Positions 46,661-55,300 of a stretch of 64,000 nt of DNA are shown here, one piece after another (the stretch's first letter is position 1; each line of letters starts with the position of its first letter). The stretch covers positions 124,001 through 188,000 of the forward strand of contig CAXMMR010000007.1 in NCBI GenBank assembly GCA_963692975.2, read 5' to 3'. The position numbers and the translations under genes are program-made. The notes under the pieces are model-generated. The model had not been told where the DNA came from and searched no databases. It saw only the letters and a list, made by a program, of their open reading frames with translations. This DNA is from CAXMMR01 sp963692975. GTDB lineage: Bacteria > Pseudomonadota > Alphaproteobacteria > Acetobacterales > Acetobacteraceae.

Positions 46661-47557
46661 CTATGCGCCGACACCGGCAAAGCCGTGGCTGGTGCCGTAG
46701 GCGAACTTGTCGGCGGTCAGCGGCTGGCTGAAGAAGTAGCCCTGCGCAGCATCGCAGCCGATCCCGGCCAGGAAAAGCTGCTGCGCGGCCGTCTCCACCC
46801 CTGCGGCGATGAGGTCGAGGCCCAGGGCGTGACCGGTATTGACGACGGCGCTGATGATGGCGCGGTCCTCGTCGTCATGGGGCAGATCGCGGACCAGCGA
46901 CCGGTCGAGCTTCATGGCGGTGAGCGGCAGGCGCTTGAGCGTGAACAGGCTCGCAGCGCCGGTGCCAAAATCATCGAGCGCCAGGCCGACGCCGAGGTCG
47001 CGCAGCGCCGCCAGGATCAGCAGCGTCTCCAACTCGCCGTTGAGCAGGACGGGCTCGGTGATCTCCAGCTCCAGCCGCTCCGGCGGCAGGCCGGAGCTGT
47101 CGAGTGCCGCGGCCACCTGCTCGAGCAGCTTGTGATCCATCATCTGCCGGGCCGAGACGTTAATGGAGACCAGCGGGGGCATCTGGCCGGCGACGGCCGC
47201 GGGCCATCCGGCCGCTTCGCGGCAGGCGGTCGTGAGCACCCACGCGCCGACTTCGTTGATGATGCCGCTGCGCTCGGCGAGCGGGATGAAGGAGCCGGCC
47301 GGTATCAGACCGCGCTTGCGATGCGACCAGCGGATCAGCGCCTCAGCGCCGAGCAGGGCGCCTGTGGCGAGGCAGAAGCGTGGCTGGTAGTGCAGGACGA
47401 AGCCGTTCTCGGCGAGGGCCTGCCGGATGTCCTGCTCCATCCGGCGACGCTCGGAGACGTCGCTCTTCGCCTCGATGACCGCCGAGCCTCGGCGGCGATC
47501 CGTCGCCGCCCCGACCTCGCCGATCACGTCAAGCGTCTGATCGGCATAGTGCAACAC
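46661..47557 (-). CDS. EAL-domain cyclic di-GMP phosphodiesterase
   Basis: 298 residues. The EAL domain covers about 42-290: VLHYQPRF, EALIRW (Glu72-Leu74), SINVSARQ, LELEITEPVLL, ALDDFGTGAAS, AMKLDRSLV, AAGVETAAQQ and QGYFFSQPL. All metal- and ligand-binding motif residues appear present, so it should hydrolyse cyclic di-GMP, opposing the cyclase at 15 kb. The 40 residues before it end in SDVSERRRMEQD, which looks like the end of a PAS/PAC domain, so the N-terminus may be a truncated sensor. The start is GTG 47557 or the next codon TTG. The upstream frame is closed by a TAA in the same frame. Confidence 0.87.
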   Translation of the reverse strand: MLHYADQTLDVIGEVGAATDRRRGSAVIEAKSDVSERRRMEQDIRQALAENGFVLHYQPRFCLATGALLGAEALIRWSHRKRGLIPAGSFIPLAERSGIINEVGAWVLTTACREAAGWPAAVAGQMPPLVSINVSARQMMDHKLLEQVAAALDSSGLPPERLELEITEPVLLNGELETLLILAALRDLGVGLALDDFGTGAASLFTLKRLPLTAMKLDRSLVRDLPHDDEDRAIISAVVNTGHALGLDLIAAGVETAAQQLFLAGIGCDAAQGYFFSQPLTADKFAYGTSHGFAGVGA

Positions 47558-47658
47558 GACGGGACCCTCGGCAGTGTCATCCCGCCGGTCTACGCTACAA
47601 TCCTGAATGAAAGGTTAACACCGCACCAAAAGTGACCCGCGCGAGCGCCGTCGCCGGC

Positions 47659-47826
47659 CTACTTGATCTTGGCTTCGCGGAACGGCACGTGCTTGCGCAC
47701 GACCGGATCATACTTGCTGAGCTCCATCTTCGTCGTCTTGGTCCGCGCGTTCTTCTTCGTCACGTAAAAATAGCCAGTGTCGGCGGTCGAGACGAGGCGG
47801 ATCTGAACGGTGTTGGTCTTGGCCAT
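47659..47826 (-). CDS. rpmG: 50S ribosomal protein L33
   Basis: 55 residues reading MAKTNTVQIRLVSTADTGYF at the start, YVTKKNARTKTKMELSKYDP in the middle and VVRKHVPFREAKIK at the end; this matches the usual length and pattern of L33, without the zinc cysteines of some paralogues. It is a small large-subunit protein. ATG 47826 and stop TAG 47659-47661 are clear although the gene is short. It is convergent with nothing; the S41 protease gene lies upstream on the same strand. A TTGACC sits near 47912-47917 (minus), but no matching -10 was found at normal spacing. Confidence 0.97.
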   Translation of the reverse strand: MAKTNTVQIRLVSTADTGYFYVTKKNARTKTTKMELSKYDPVVRKHVPFREAKIK

Positions 47827-47917
47827 GAAACCCTCGGACTGGGCGAGACGGTACGCGCCCGGTCAGGCGGCATCGTAGGGGCGCGACCATGCCGCCGCCG
47901 GCCGGTCCGGTCAAGCC

Positions 47918-49522
47918 TCAGGGGGCGGTGCCGAGGGTCTCGGGCAGCAGCGCCGCCTCGTAGGCGCCATGCCGCTCTGCCACGGCGTGGGCTGCGAAGA
48001 GGTCACCGTCGCTGCCTTCGGCCGCCGGACACAGGTCGCGAACCGCCAGGATCTGGGCCGTGGTCAGCGGCGCACGGGCGGCGCGCGAGGCGGCCAGCGC
48101 TGCGGCCAGCGTGTCGTGCCCGCCCGCCAGCGCGTCGAGCTCGACCCGCAGCTCGTCATCGCCGAGGCTGGTGCAGACCTGCGGCAGCACCCCCTGGCCC
48201 TGGATCGGCCAGCCGAGCGGCGCCAGCACGCGGCTCCAGGTGACGAACAGCTCGCCGCCATCCGGCAGCTGGGTGATCGCCTGCACCAGGCCCTTGCCGA
48301 GCGTCGAGCTGCCGAGCACGACGGCGCGGCGCTGGTCGGCCAGGGCGGCAGCCATGATCTCGGCGGCCGAGGCGGTGCGGCCGTCGACCAGCACCAGGAT
48401 CGGCAGGCCGTGCGTCAGGTCACCGCCCTCGACGCGCCACTCATGCGTCGATTGCGGCGCCCGCCCCATGGTGCTGACGACCAGGCCGCGATCCAGCACC
48501 AGCGCGACCGCGGTCACCGCCTCGCGCAGGAAGCCGCCGCGATTGCCGCGTAGGTCGAGCACCAGCGCGCGCGGTGCGGCGGGGTCCAGCAGCCCGGCCT
48601 CGATCGCCTGGCTGAGGCGCTGGGCGGTGTTGGCGCTGAACGCGGTGATGCGGATCAGCAGCAGCCCGCCGTCGCGGCCGGTGAACACGGTCTCCGGCGG
48701 CACCTGGGTGCGCACCACCGAGATCGACCGCCGCTGGCCGTCGCGGCCGCGCACCAGCAGCGTCACGGTCGTGCCGTCCGGGCCCTGGATCAGGCCGGCA
48801 ATGCGCTGCGGGCTCATCCGCAGGGTGCGGTGATCGTCGACGGCAAGGATGCGGTCGCCGACGCGCAGGCCCGCCGCCTCGCCCGAGCCGCCCGGGACGA
48901 CGTCGCCGATCGCGACGTGGCTGGCGCCAGACCTGGTCGCGTGACTGACGCCGAGAGCATCCGGCTCCCGGACCAGGCCGATGCCGGCGCCCGAGGTGCC
49001 GCTCAGCGTGTCGCGCTCGCTCTCGGCGCTGGCCGGCGGCTCGTAGCGCGAGTAGGCATCCATGTGGCTGAAGATCTCGTCGAAATAGCGCTGCACCACG
49101 CCTTGCGAGCCGGCGGCGCGGACCGGCGCGGAGATCGCCCAGGCGGCATCGTCCATCGCCGACGTCGCGTCGGCCCAGCCGGCGAGGTCGTCGTCGGCCG
49201 GAGCGCTGCGGTCGAACACCGTCTTGCCGGCGACGACGAGCGAGAGCTTGCCGCCGGCCAGCGACGGCAGCAGCGTCGCGTCCAGCGCGGTCAAGCCGCG
49301 CAGCCCCACGGCGGTCAGCGCCGGGGCGCCGACCGGCTCCAGGGTGCGGGGCGTGATGAAGGCGAGCGCGGCGGCGAAGACCTGGGTCGCCAGCCGGACG
49401 TCGAAATGGCTGGTCGTCAGGCTTGCGCCAGGCGGCAGGGTCGGGACGACCCCGGGACTGAGGCCCTGGGCGAGCAGCGGCGCCGGGGCGAGCGCGATCA
49501 GCAGCAGCAGGCAGAGGCTCAG
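47918..49522 (-). CDS. S41-family (C-terminal processing) secreted protease; no canonical start codon
   Basis: About 534 residues. A Cys/Leu-rich signal-like stretch (SLCLLLLIALAPAPLLAQG) opens the protein, followed by FDVRLATQVFAAALAFITPRTLEP, a PDZ domain (about 160-245: GAGIGLV, GSGEAAGLRVGDRILAVD) and the S41 catalytic core with Ser in GRTASAAEIMAAAL and Lys in GSSTLGKGLVQA. The first usual codon in frame is GTG 49309, but that removes the signal and conserved N-terminus. CTG 49522 overlaps the RNase R stop as CTGA, exactly where neighbouring junctions have ATGA, so I place the start there. Start uncertain; product sure. Confidence 0.82.
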   Translation of the reverse strand: MSLCLLLLIALAPAPLLAQGLSPGVVPTLPPGASLTTSHFDVRLATQVFAAALAFITPRTLEPVGAPALTAVGLRGLTALDATLLPSLAGGKLSLVVAGKTVFDRSAPADDDLAGWADATSAMDDAAWAISAPVRAAGSQGVVQRYFDEIFSHMDAYSRYEPPASAESERDTLSGTSGAGIGLVREPDALGVSHATRSGASHVAIGDVVPGGSGEAAGLRVGDRILAVDDHRTLRMSPQRIAGLIQGPDGTTVTLLVRGRDGQRRSISVVRTQVPPETVFTGRDGGLLLIRITAFSANTAQRLSQAIEAGLLDPAAPRALVLDLRGNRGGFLREAVTAVALVLDRGLVVSTMGRAPQSTHEWRVEGGDLTHGLPILVLVDGRTASAAEIMAAALADQRRAVVLGSSTLGKGLVQAITQLPDGGELFVTWSRVLAPLGWPIQGQGVLPQVCTSLGDDELRVELDALAGGHDTLAAALAASRAARAPLTTAQILAVRDLCPAAEGSDGDLFAAHAVAERHGAYEAALLPETLGTAP

Positions 49523-51750
49523 CGACGAGGCGCGCCGCGTCGCTGCTGCCGGCCAGGCGTCGGCCCAGGCGCCGGCTTGTGCCTGGCTGGCGGGCTCGGC
49601 GTATCGGCGGCGGATGGCGGCCGATCCTGCGCGGCGAACAGCAGCCCGCCGGTGACCGGGCTTGCCTCGGTCAGCCGCACGGTGATCAGCTGCGCCAGAC
49701 GGTAGGTCTGTCGCGTGCGGCGGCCATGCAGGGCCTGGCCGGCCTCGTCGTGGATCCAGAAGTCGTCCGGTAGGGAAGATAGAGGGATCAGTCCGTTGGC
49801 GCCGCTGTCGAGCACTGTGACAAACAAGCCGAAGCGGGTCACGCCGGAAATGCGGGCGGCGAAGCTCGCCCCCACTTTGTCGGCCATGTAGGCAGAAAGG
49901 TAACGGTCGACGGCGTCGCGCTCGGCGAGCGCGGCGCGGCGCTCGGTGCCGCTGATGCGCTCGGCGATGTCCTCGAAGGCAGTCGCCTCCGGCTCCGACA
50001 ACGCGCCGAGGCCGAGCTTGAGGCCGCGGATCAGGGCGCGGTGCACCAGCAGGTCGGCGTAGCGCCGGATCGGGCTGGTGAAGTGGGCGTAGCGGGTCAG
50101 CGCCAGGCCGAAATGGCCGATGTTCTCCGGGTGGTACGCGGCCTGGCTCTGGCTGCGCAGGATCGTCTCGTTGACCATCGGCGCGAGGTCCGTGCCGGCG
50201 ACGCGGGCCAGCACGCGGTCGAGGTCGCGCGGGTGGATGGTGCCGCCGGGCGGCAGCGAGATGTCCAGCGTTGCGAGGAAGCCGCGCAGGGCGTCGAGCT
50301 TCTCCTCGGTGGGCGGGGCGTGGATGCGATACATCGCCGGCTGGCGCAGGCGCTCGAGCTCCTCGGCGGCGGCGACGTTGGCGAGCACCATGAACTCCTC
50401 GATCAGCTTGTGGCTGTCGAGGCGCGGGCGCGGGGCGATGGCGGCGACCTGGCCGGCCTCGTCGAGCACCACTTTGCGCTCCGGCAGGTCGAGCTCCAGC
50501 GTGCCGCGTCGCGAGCGGGCGCCGAGCAGAGCGCGGAAGGCGGCGTAGAGCGCCTCGATCCGGCCCTCGCCGAGGCCGAGCATGTCGTGGGCGTCGTGGG
50601 CGTCGTGGGCCTGCTGGACCTGCTCATAGGTCAGCCGGGCGGCGCTCTGCATCAGGCCGCGGCCGAAGCGATGGGCGGTCTTGCGGCCTTCGGCATCGAT
50701 CTGCATTTCGACGAACAGGCAGCCGCGCGGCTCGTGCGGCTTGAGCGAGCACCAGCCGTTCGACAGCGCCTCGGGCAGCATCGGCACCACCCGGTCGGGG
50801 AAGTACACCGAGTTGCCGCGCACCCGGGCATCACGGTCGAGCGCCGAGTCGGGGCGGACGTAGTGGGCGACGTCGGCGATGGCGACGACCAGGCGGAAGC
50901 CGCCGCTCTCGGCGGGCTCGGCGTAGACCGCGTCGTCGAAGTCGCGCGCGTCGGCGCCGTCGATGGTGACGAGCGGCAGGTCGCGCAGGTCGGTGCGGCG
51001 GCCGAGGGCGGCGCCGCGGGCGCGCTTGGCCTCGGCGAGCGCGTCTGGCGAGAACTCGACCGGGATGCCCAGCGTGTGGATGCAGATCAGGCTGACCGAG
51101 CGGGCGTCGCCGACGCGGCCGAGGCGCTCGACGATGCGGGCGTTCTTCAGGCCATAGGTCGAGGAGGGCAGGGGAGAGGCCAGCACGATCTCGTCGTGCT
51201 CGGCGTCCAAGGTTTCGCCGGCGGGGATGCGCCACTCGGCCTTGGCGCGGCGGTCGGTCGGCAGCAGCCGGTCGGGCGGGCGGAACACGCCGAGGATGCG
51301 GCCGGGCTCGTCGGTCAGGCGCTTGAGGGTGCGGCCCTCGTAGCGCAGGCCGGTCTGGCCGGGGCGGGTGTTGGCGAGCGGCGTCAGGCGGGCGAGCACG
51401 CGCTCGCCGGGGGCCAGCGCCGGCAGGCCGCGGCGCTCGGGCTGCATGAAGACGACCGGCGCCGGCCCTTCGCCCTGCCAGTCGACGGGCTTGGCGACCG
51501 GGTCGCCGTCGCGGTCGGTGCCGGTGACGACGACGACGCAGGCGTCGGGCAGGCGGCCGGGCGGGGTGAAGCGGCGATGGCCGGCGGGGGCGACCTCGCC
51601 GTCATGCTGCAGCGAGCGCAGCAGGCCGCGCAGGGCCTCCTTTTGCTCCGGGCCCAGCTTGAAGTGGCGGGCAATCTCGCGCTTGCCGACGCGGCCGGGG
51701 CTGTCGGCGATGAAGCGGCGGAGGGACTCGCGGGAGGGGAGGTCGGGCAC
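49519..51750 (-). CDS. rnr: Ribonuclease R (RNB family 3'-5' exoribonuclease)
   Basis: 743 residues. Domains in order: an N-terminal helix-turn-helix (about 5-60), cold-shock/OB domains (about 70-220), the RNB catalytic domain (from about 255; metal-binding Asp in TIDGADARDFDDAVYAE), and a C-terminal S1 domain (about 650-715: GASFAARISGVTRFGLFVTV), then an Arg/Pro-rich tail. It degrades structured RNA in the cytoplasm. Its stop TGA overlaps the probable start of the S41 protease. The start ATG 51750 gives standard length. Confidence 0.94.
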   Translation of the reverse strand: MPDLPSRESLRRFIADSPGRVGKREIARHFKLGPEQKEALRGLLRSLQHDGEVAPAGHRRFTPPGRLPDACVVVVTGTDRDGDPVAKPVDWQGEGPAPVVFMQPERRGLPALAPGERVLARLTPLANTRPGQTGLRYEGRTLKRLTDEPGRILGVFRPPDRLLPTDRRAKAEWRIPAGETLDAEHDEIVLASPLPSSTYGLKNARIVERLGRVGDARSVSLICIHTLGIPVEFSPDALAEAKRARGAALGRRTDLRDLPLVTIDGADARDFDDAVYAEPAESGGFRLVVAIADVAHYVRPDSALDRDARVRGNSVYFPDRVVPMLPEALSNGWCSLKPHEPRGCLFVEMQIDAEGRKTAHRFGRGLMQSAARLTYEQVQQAHDAHDAHDMLGLGEGRIEALYAAFRALLGARSRRGTLELDLPERKVVLDEAGQVAAIAPRPRLDSHKLIEEFMVLANVAAAEELERLRQPAMYRIHAPPTEEKLDALRGFLATLDISLPPGGTIHPRDLDRVLARVAGTDLAPMVNETILRSQSQAAYHPENIGHFGLALTRYAHFTSPIRRYADLLVHRALIRGLKLGLGALSEPEATAFEDIAERISGTERRAALAERDAVDRYLSAYMADKVGASFAARISGVTRFGLFVTVLDSGANGLIPLSSLPDDFWIHDEAGQALHGRRTRQTYRLAQLITVRLTEASPVTGGLLFAAQDRPPSAADTPSPPARHKPAPGPTPGRQQRRGAPRR

Positions 51751-51777
51751 TCGGCAGATATAGAGGGAAGGGAGGGG

Positions 51778-51835
51778 GAAGGAAGGCCAGGGCTTTGCCC
51801 TGGACCCACCAAGGGCCGGCGGCCCTTGGAACCCG
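51778..51835. repeat. Family B repeat B4
   Basis: Starts with GGAAGGAAGG, then CCAGGGC-TTT-GCCCTGG (51787-51803) and CCAAGGGCC-GGC-GGCCCTTGG (51809-51829). It lies upstream of rnr. Its inverted partner B5 is at 52594-52645; together they bracket the interrupted gene. The remaining 51836-51917 shows nothing recognisable. Confidence 0.85.
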
Positions 51836-51917
51836 ACTCGTAAGGATCTGATTCCGGGTGGTCATTCCCGTTACACCTACTTAACGTATTCGACCGTCGA
51901 TGATGTGGGAAACAACA

Positions 51918-52541
51918 ATGCTTGCGCGCCGGAGACCGTGGCTGGTGATCTTGAGATGCATCTGCATTGCCGGAGTTTTCGGCCTTGTCACGTTAAGCGT
52001 CGCGCTTGCCCAGGTCGATCCACGCTTCCAAAGCATCCTCGCCCGGCCACAACATCGCGACACAGTCATCGCCACCGTGCAGCAGAGCACGACCTGGGCG
52101 AAGCAGGGCTGCGTCGATGCATCGTTCGCGCTCCTGCCGTCAGTCAGGACCTGGCGCCAGCCGGTCTTCGGCCCGGCGGGGCGCCTGATCGGCGGCGTGT
52201 GAGGCGAGCACGTCAGTGCCACCGGTTGCGGCGCGACGCGTCTGCTCAATGTACAGACCGTCATCACCGCGCCAAACGTGTTGAGGAGCCAGGTTCTTGT
52301 GCCTGGTGACACGGTAGCCGATCCGATCCTGCAGAAGGACACCGCCGGCTACGTGTTCATTGCGGCGCTCGCGAAAACCCCGCTGTGCAAGCAGGCTTTC
52401 ATCGACGACACACAGGTGATTGGCCTCAAGTTCGAAAAATGGACAGTGATCGCCTGTGGCCAGGCCAAGGTCGTCGAGGTACGATTTCTGCCCTCAGCTC
52501 AGGGCGGAACCGACATCGTCACCCATGTTCCGGGATCGTAG
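51918..52541 (+). pseudogene. Secreted protein gene interrupted by an in-frame TGA
   Basis: One frame runs from ATG 51918 to TAG 52539-52541 with a single TGA at 52200-52202. The first part encodes a signal peptide (RRRPWLVILRCICIAGVFGL, ending VALAQ) and about 95 residues. The second part reads on in the same frame without its own start until TTG/GTG 52278 (GEHVSATGCGATRLLNVQ, LQKDTAGYVFIAALA, KWTVIACGQAKVVEVRF), including Cys residues that look disulfide-paired. The break is consistent with a TGG Trp codon changed to TGA. No family name is certain. Not in the flanking genes' strand; bracketed by inverted B4 and B5. Confidence 0.75.
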
Positions 52542-52593
52542 CAAATTTCGTCCCGGTCATGGTCGCGCTACCTGCTTCTAACGAAATGCAGGT

Positions 52594-52645
52594 CTGGGGG
52601 CGCCGCCCCCAGCGGGTCCAGGGCAGAGCCCTGGCCTTTCTTCCG
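52594..52645. repeat. Family B repeat B5
   Basis: CTGGGGGC-GCC-GCCCCCAG (52594-52612), then CCAGGGC-AGA-GCCCTGG (52618-52634), followed by CCTTTCTTCC. Inverted relative to B4. It lies between the interrupted gene and the end of topA (minus) and may help end both. Confidence 0.85.
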
Positions 52646-52656
52646 CCTGCCTTACC

Positions 52657-55290
52657 TTAAGCGCTGACGGCCGCGCGAGCTGGCTTCTTCGCAGGTGCTT
52701 TCTTCTTGGCTTTCAGGCTGGCTTTCGGCTTAGCGCGTGCGACTGGCTTGGCCTCGGCCACCGGCGCCTTGCGCTTCGGCGCCGGTTTTCCCCCACGCGG
52801 CTTAAGGGGTTTGCCGCGCTCGGCGAGCAGGGTGACGGCGGCGTCCAGGGTGACGTCGTCCATTTCGGTGCCGCGGGGGACGTTGGCGACGACGGTGCCG
52901 TGCTGGATGTAGGGGCCGAAGCGGCCTTTCTTGACCATCACCTCGGCTTTATCCTTCGGGTGCGGGCCGAGGGTGCGGATTGAGTCGAGTTTTTTGGCGA
53001 GCACGTCGACGGCGCGGTTGAGGCCGACGGCGAGGACGTCGTCGTCGCGGTCGAGCGAGCCGTAGATCGGGCCCATTTTCACGTAGGGGCCGAAGCGGCC
53101 GAGGCCGGCCTCGATCGGCTGGCGGGTTTCGGGGTGCAGGCCGACGAGGCGGGGCAGGGAGAGCAGGCCGAGGGCCTGTTCGAGGGTCACCTGTTCGCCG
53201 TCCATGCCTTTGGGCAGCGAGGTGCGGCGGGGTTTGGCCTTCTTGTCCTCCGGGTCGGGCTCGCCCTGCTGGACGTAGAGGCCGTAGGGGCCGCGCTTGA
53301 CGGTGATCGCCTCGCCGGTGGGCGTTTGGCCGAGGACGCGCATGCCCTCTTTGAGCGTCTCCGCCTCGCCTTCGCCGCCTTCGACGGCCAGTCGGCGGGT
53401 GTATTGGCAGTTCGGGTAGTTCGAGCAGCCGAGGAAGCTGCCGTGGCGGCCGAGGCGCAGGCCAAGCCGGCCGAGATGGCAGGAGGGGCAGATGCGTGGG
53501 TCGGTGCCGTCGGCGCGGGCGGGGAAGAAGTGTTCGCCAAGATCTTTGTCCAGCGCGTCGATGACGTCGCTGATCTTGAGCTCGCGGGTTTGCTCGACGG
53601 CTCGTGAAAACTCCTCCCAGAAGGCGTGCATCAGGGCGCGCCAGTCGAGCCGGTCGTCCGAGACGTCGTCGAGCTGGGCCTCGAGCCCGGCGGTGAAGCC
53701 GCTGTCGACGTAGCGCTCGAAGAAGCTGGTGAGGAAGGCGGTGACCAGGCGGCCGCGGTCTTCGGGGACGAAGCGGCGGGCTTCCAGGCGGACGTAGTTG
53801 CGGTCGCGCAGCACGGTGAGGATGGAGGCGTAGGTGGAGGGGCGGCCGATGCCGAGCTCCTCCATCTTCTTGACCAGCGAGGCCTCGGAGTAGCGCGGCG
53901 GCGGCTGGGTGAAGTGCTGGTCGGCGGCGACGTCGCCGCGGCTGAGCGGGTCGCGCTCGGCCATCGGCGGCAGCATGCGGCTGTCGTCGTCCTCGCCCTC
54001 CTCGTCGGTGCCTTCGCGGTAGAGCTTGAGGAAGCCGTCGAAGGCGATAATCGAGCCGGTGGCGCGCAGGGTGGCCCGGTCGCCGCGCACGTCGACGGCG
54101 ACCTGGTCGAGCTCGGCGGATTGCATCTGGCTGGCGACGGCGCGCTTCCAGACCAGCTCGTAGAGGCGCTGCTGGTCGTGGCTGAGGAAGCGGGCGACGC
54201 TGGCGGGGGTGCGGTCGACGTCGGTGGGACGGACCGCCTCGTGCGCCTCCTGAGCGTTCTTCGCCTTGCTGTTATACTCGCGCGGCGCGCCGGGGACGTA
54301 GGCGGGCCCGAACGCCGCGCCGACATGGCTGCGGATGGCGTGGATCGCCTCGCGCGCCATCTGCACGCCATCGGTGCGCATGTAGGTGATAAGGCCGACT
54401 GTCTCGCCGCCGAGGTCGACGCCCTCGTAGAGGCCCTGGGCGGTGCGCATCGCCGTCTGGGCGCCCATGCCGAGCTTGCGCGAGGCCTCCTGCTGCAGGG
54501 TGGAGGTGGTGAACGGCGGCGGCGGGTTGCGCTTGACGCGCTTGCGCTCGACCGTGGCGACGCTGAACTCGCCGGCCTCGACCGCCGCTTTGGCGGCTGC
54601 GGCCTGCTCGGCATTGGCGAGGCTGAACTGGTCGAGCTTGCGTCCGTCGAGCTGGGTGAGTCGGGCGGTGAACGGGGCGCCGGCCGGGGTCAGGAAGTGG
54701 CCCAGCACCGTCCAGTATTCGCGCGGCCGAAACGCCTCGATCTCGGCCTCGCGCTCGCACACCATGCGCAGGGCGACGGACTGCACCCGGCCGGCCGAGC
54801 GGCTGCCGGGCAGCTTGCGCCACAGCACCGGCGAGAGGGTGAAGCCGACCAGGTAGTCGAGCGCGCGGCGGGCGAGATAGGCGTGGATCAGCGGCTGGTC
54901 GAGCTCTCTTGGATGCTCGATGGCATGGCGCACGGCGGACTTCGTCACCTCGTTGAAGGTGATGCGATGCACCTCCTTGCCGCTGAGCAGGTGCTTCTCG
55001 TCGAGCATGGCTCGGACGTGCCAGGAGATCGCCTCGCCCTCGCGGTCCGGGTCGGTGGCGAGATACAGCCGCTTGGCGCCCTTCAGCGCCTTGGCGATGG
55101 CGGCGACCTGGCGGGTGCCGCGCTCGTCGGCCTCCCAATCCATGGCGAAGTTTTCGCCCGGACGCACCGAGCCGTCCTTCGGCGGCAGGTCGCGCACGTG
55201 GCCGAAGCTGGCCAGCACCACGTAGCCGTCGCCCAGATACTTGTTGATCGTCTTGGCCTTGGCCGGCGACTCGACGACGACGACGTCCAT
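52657..55290 (-). CDS. topA: DNA topoisomerase I
   Basis: 877 residues. Relaxes negative supercoils. The Toprim domain has Glu7 in VVVVESPAKAKTI and the DPDRE acidic motif (80-84); the active-site Tyr303 is in GLITYMRTDGVQ. One zinc ribbon follows the core (CPSCHLGRLG ... CSNYPNC, about 610-640), and then C-terminal topoisomerase repeat modules (KRGPYGLYVQQG, GRFGPYVKMG, KKGRFGPYIQHG). The final 70 residues are Lys/Ala/Pro-rich and may bind DNA. The ATG 55290 lies 10 bp downstream of the dprA stop, so the two are likely cotranscribed. Confidence 0.96.
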   Translation of the reverse strand: MDVVVVESPAKAKTINKYLGDGYVVLASFGHVRDLPPKDGSVRPGENFAMDWEADERGTRQVAAIAKALKGAKRLYLATDPDREGEAISWHVRAMLDEKHLLSGKEVHRITFNEVTKSAVRHAIEHPRELDQPLIHAYLARRALDYLVGFTLSPVLWRKLPGSRSAGRVQSVALRMVCEREAEIEAFRPREYWTVLGHFLTPAGAPFTARLTQLDGRKLDQFSLANAEQAAAAKAAVEAGEFSVATVERKRVKRNPPPPFTTSTLQQEASRKLGMGAQTAMRTAQGLYEGVDLGGETVGLITYMRTDGVQMAREAIHAIRSHVGAAFGPAYVPGAPREYNSKAKNAQEAHEAVRPTDVDRTPASVARFLSHDQQRLYELVWKRAVASQMQSAELDQVAVDVRGDRATLRATGSIIAFDGFLKLYREGTDEEGEDDDSRMLPPMAERDPLSRGDVAADQHFTQPPPRYSEASLVKKMEELGIGRPSTYASILTVLRDRNYVRLEARRFVPEDRGRLVTAFLTSFFERYVDSGFTAGLEAQLDDVSDDRLDWRALMHAFWEEFSRAVEQTRELKISDVIDALDKDLGEHFFPARADGTDPRICPSCHLGRLGLRLGRHGSFLGCSNYPNCQYTRRLAVEGGEGEAETLKEGMRVLGQTPTGEAITVKRGPYGLYVQQGEPDPEDKKAKPRRTSLPKGMDGEQVTLEQALGLLSLPRLVGLHPETRQPIEAGLGRFGPYVKMGPIYGSLDRDDDVLAVGLNRAVDVLAKKLDSIRTLGPHPKDKAEVMVKKGRFGPYIQHGTVVANVPRGTEMDDVTLDAAVTLLAERGKPLKPRGGKPAPKRKAPVAEAKPVARAKPKASLKAKKKAPAKKPARAAVSA

Positions 55291-55300
55291 TGTGTTGGCC

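Noticed and set aside
47827..47917. sigma-70-like promoter for rpmG (TTGACC)
   Set aside because: No -10 box at 16-18 bp spacing.
52200..52202. TGA read as selenocysteine
   Set aside because: No hairpin of SECIS type recognised after it and no known selenoprotein family; a Trp-to-stop change explains it better.
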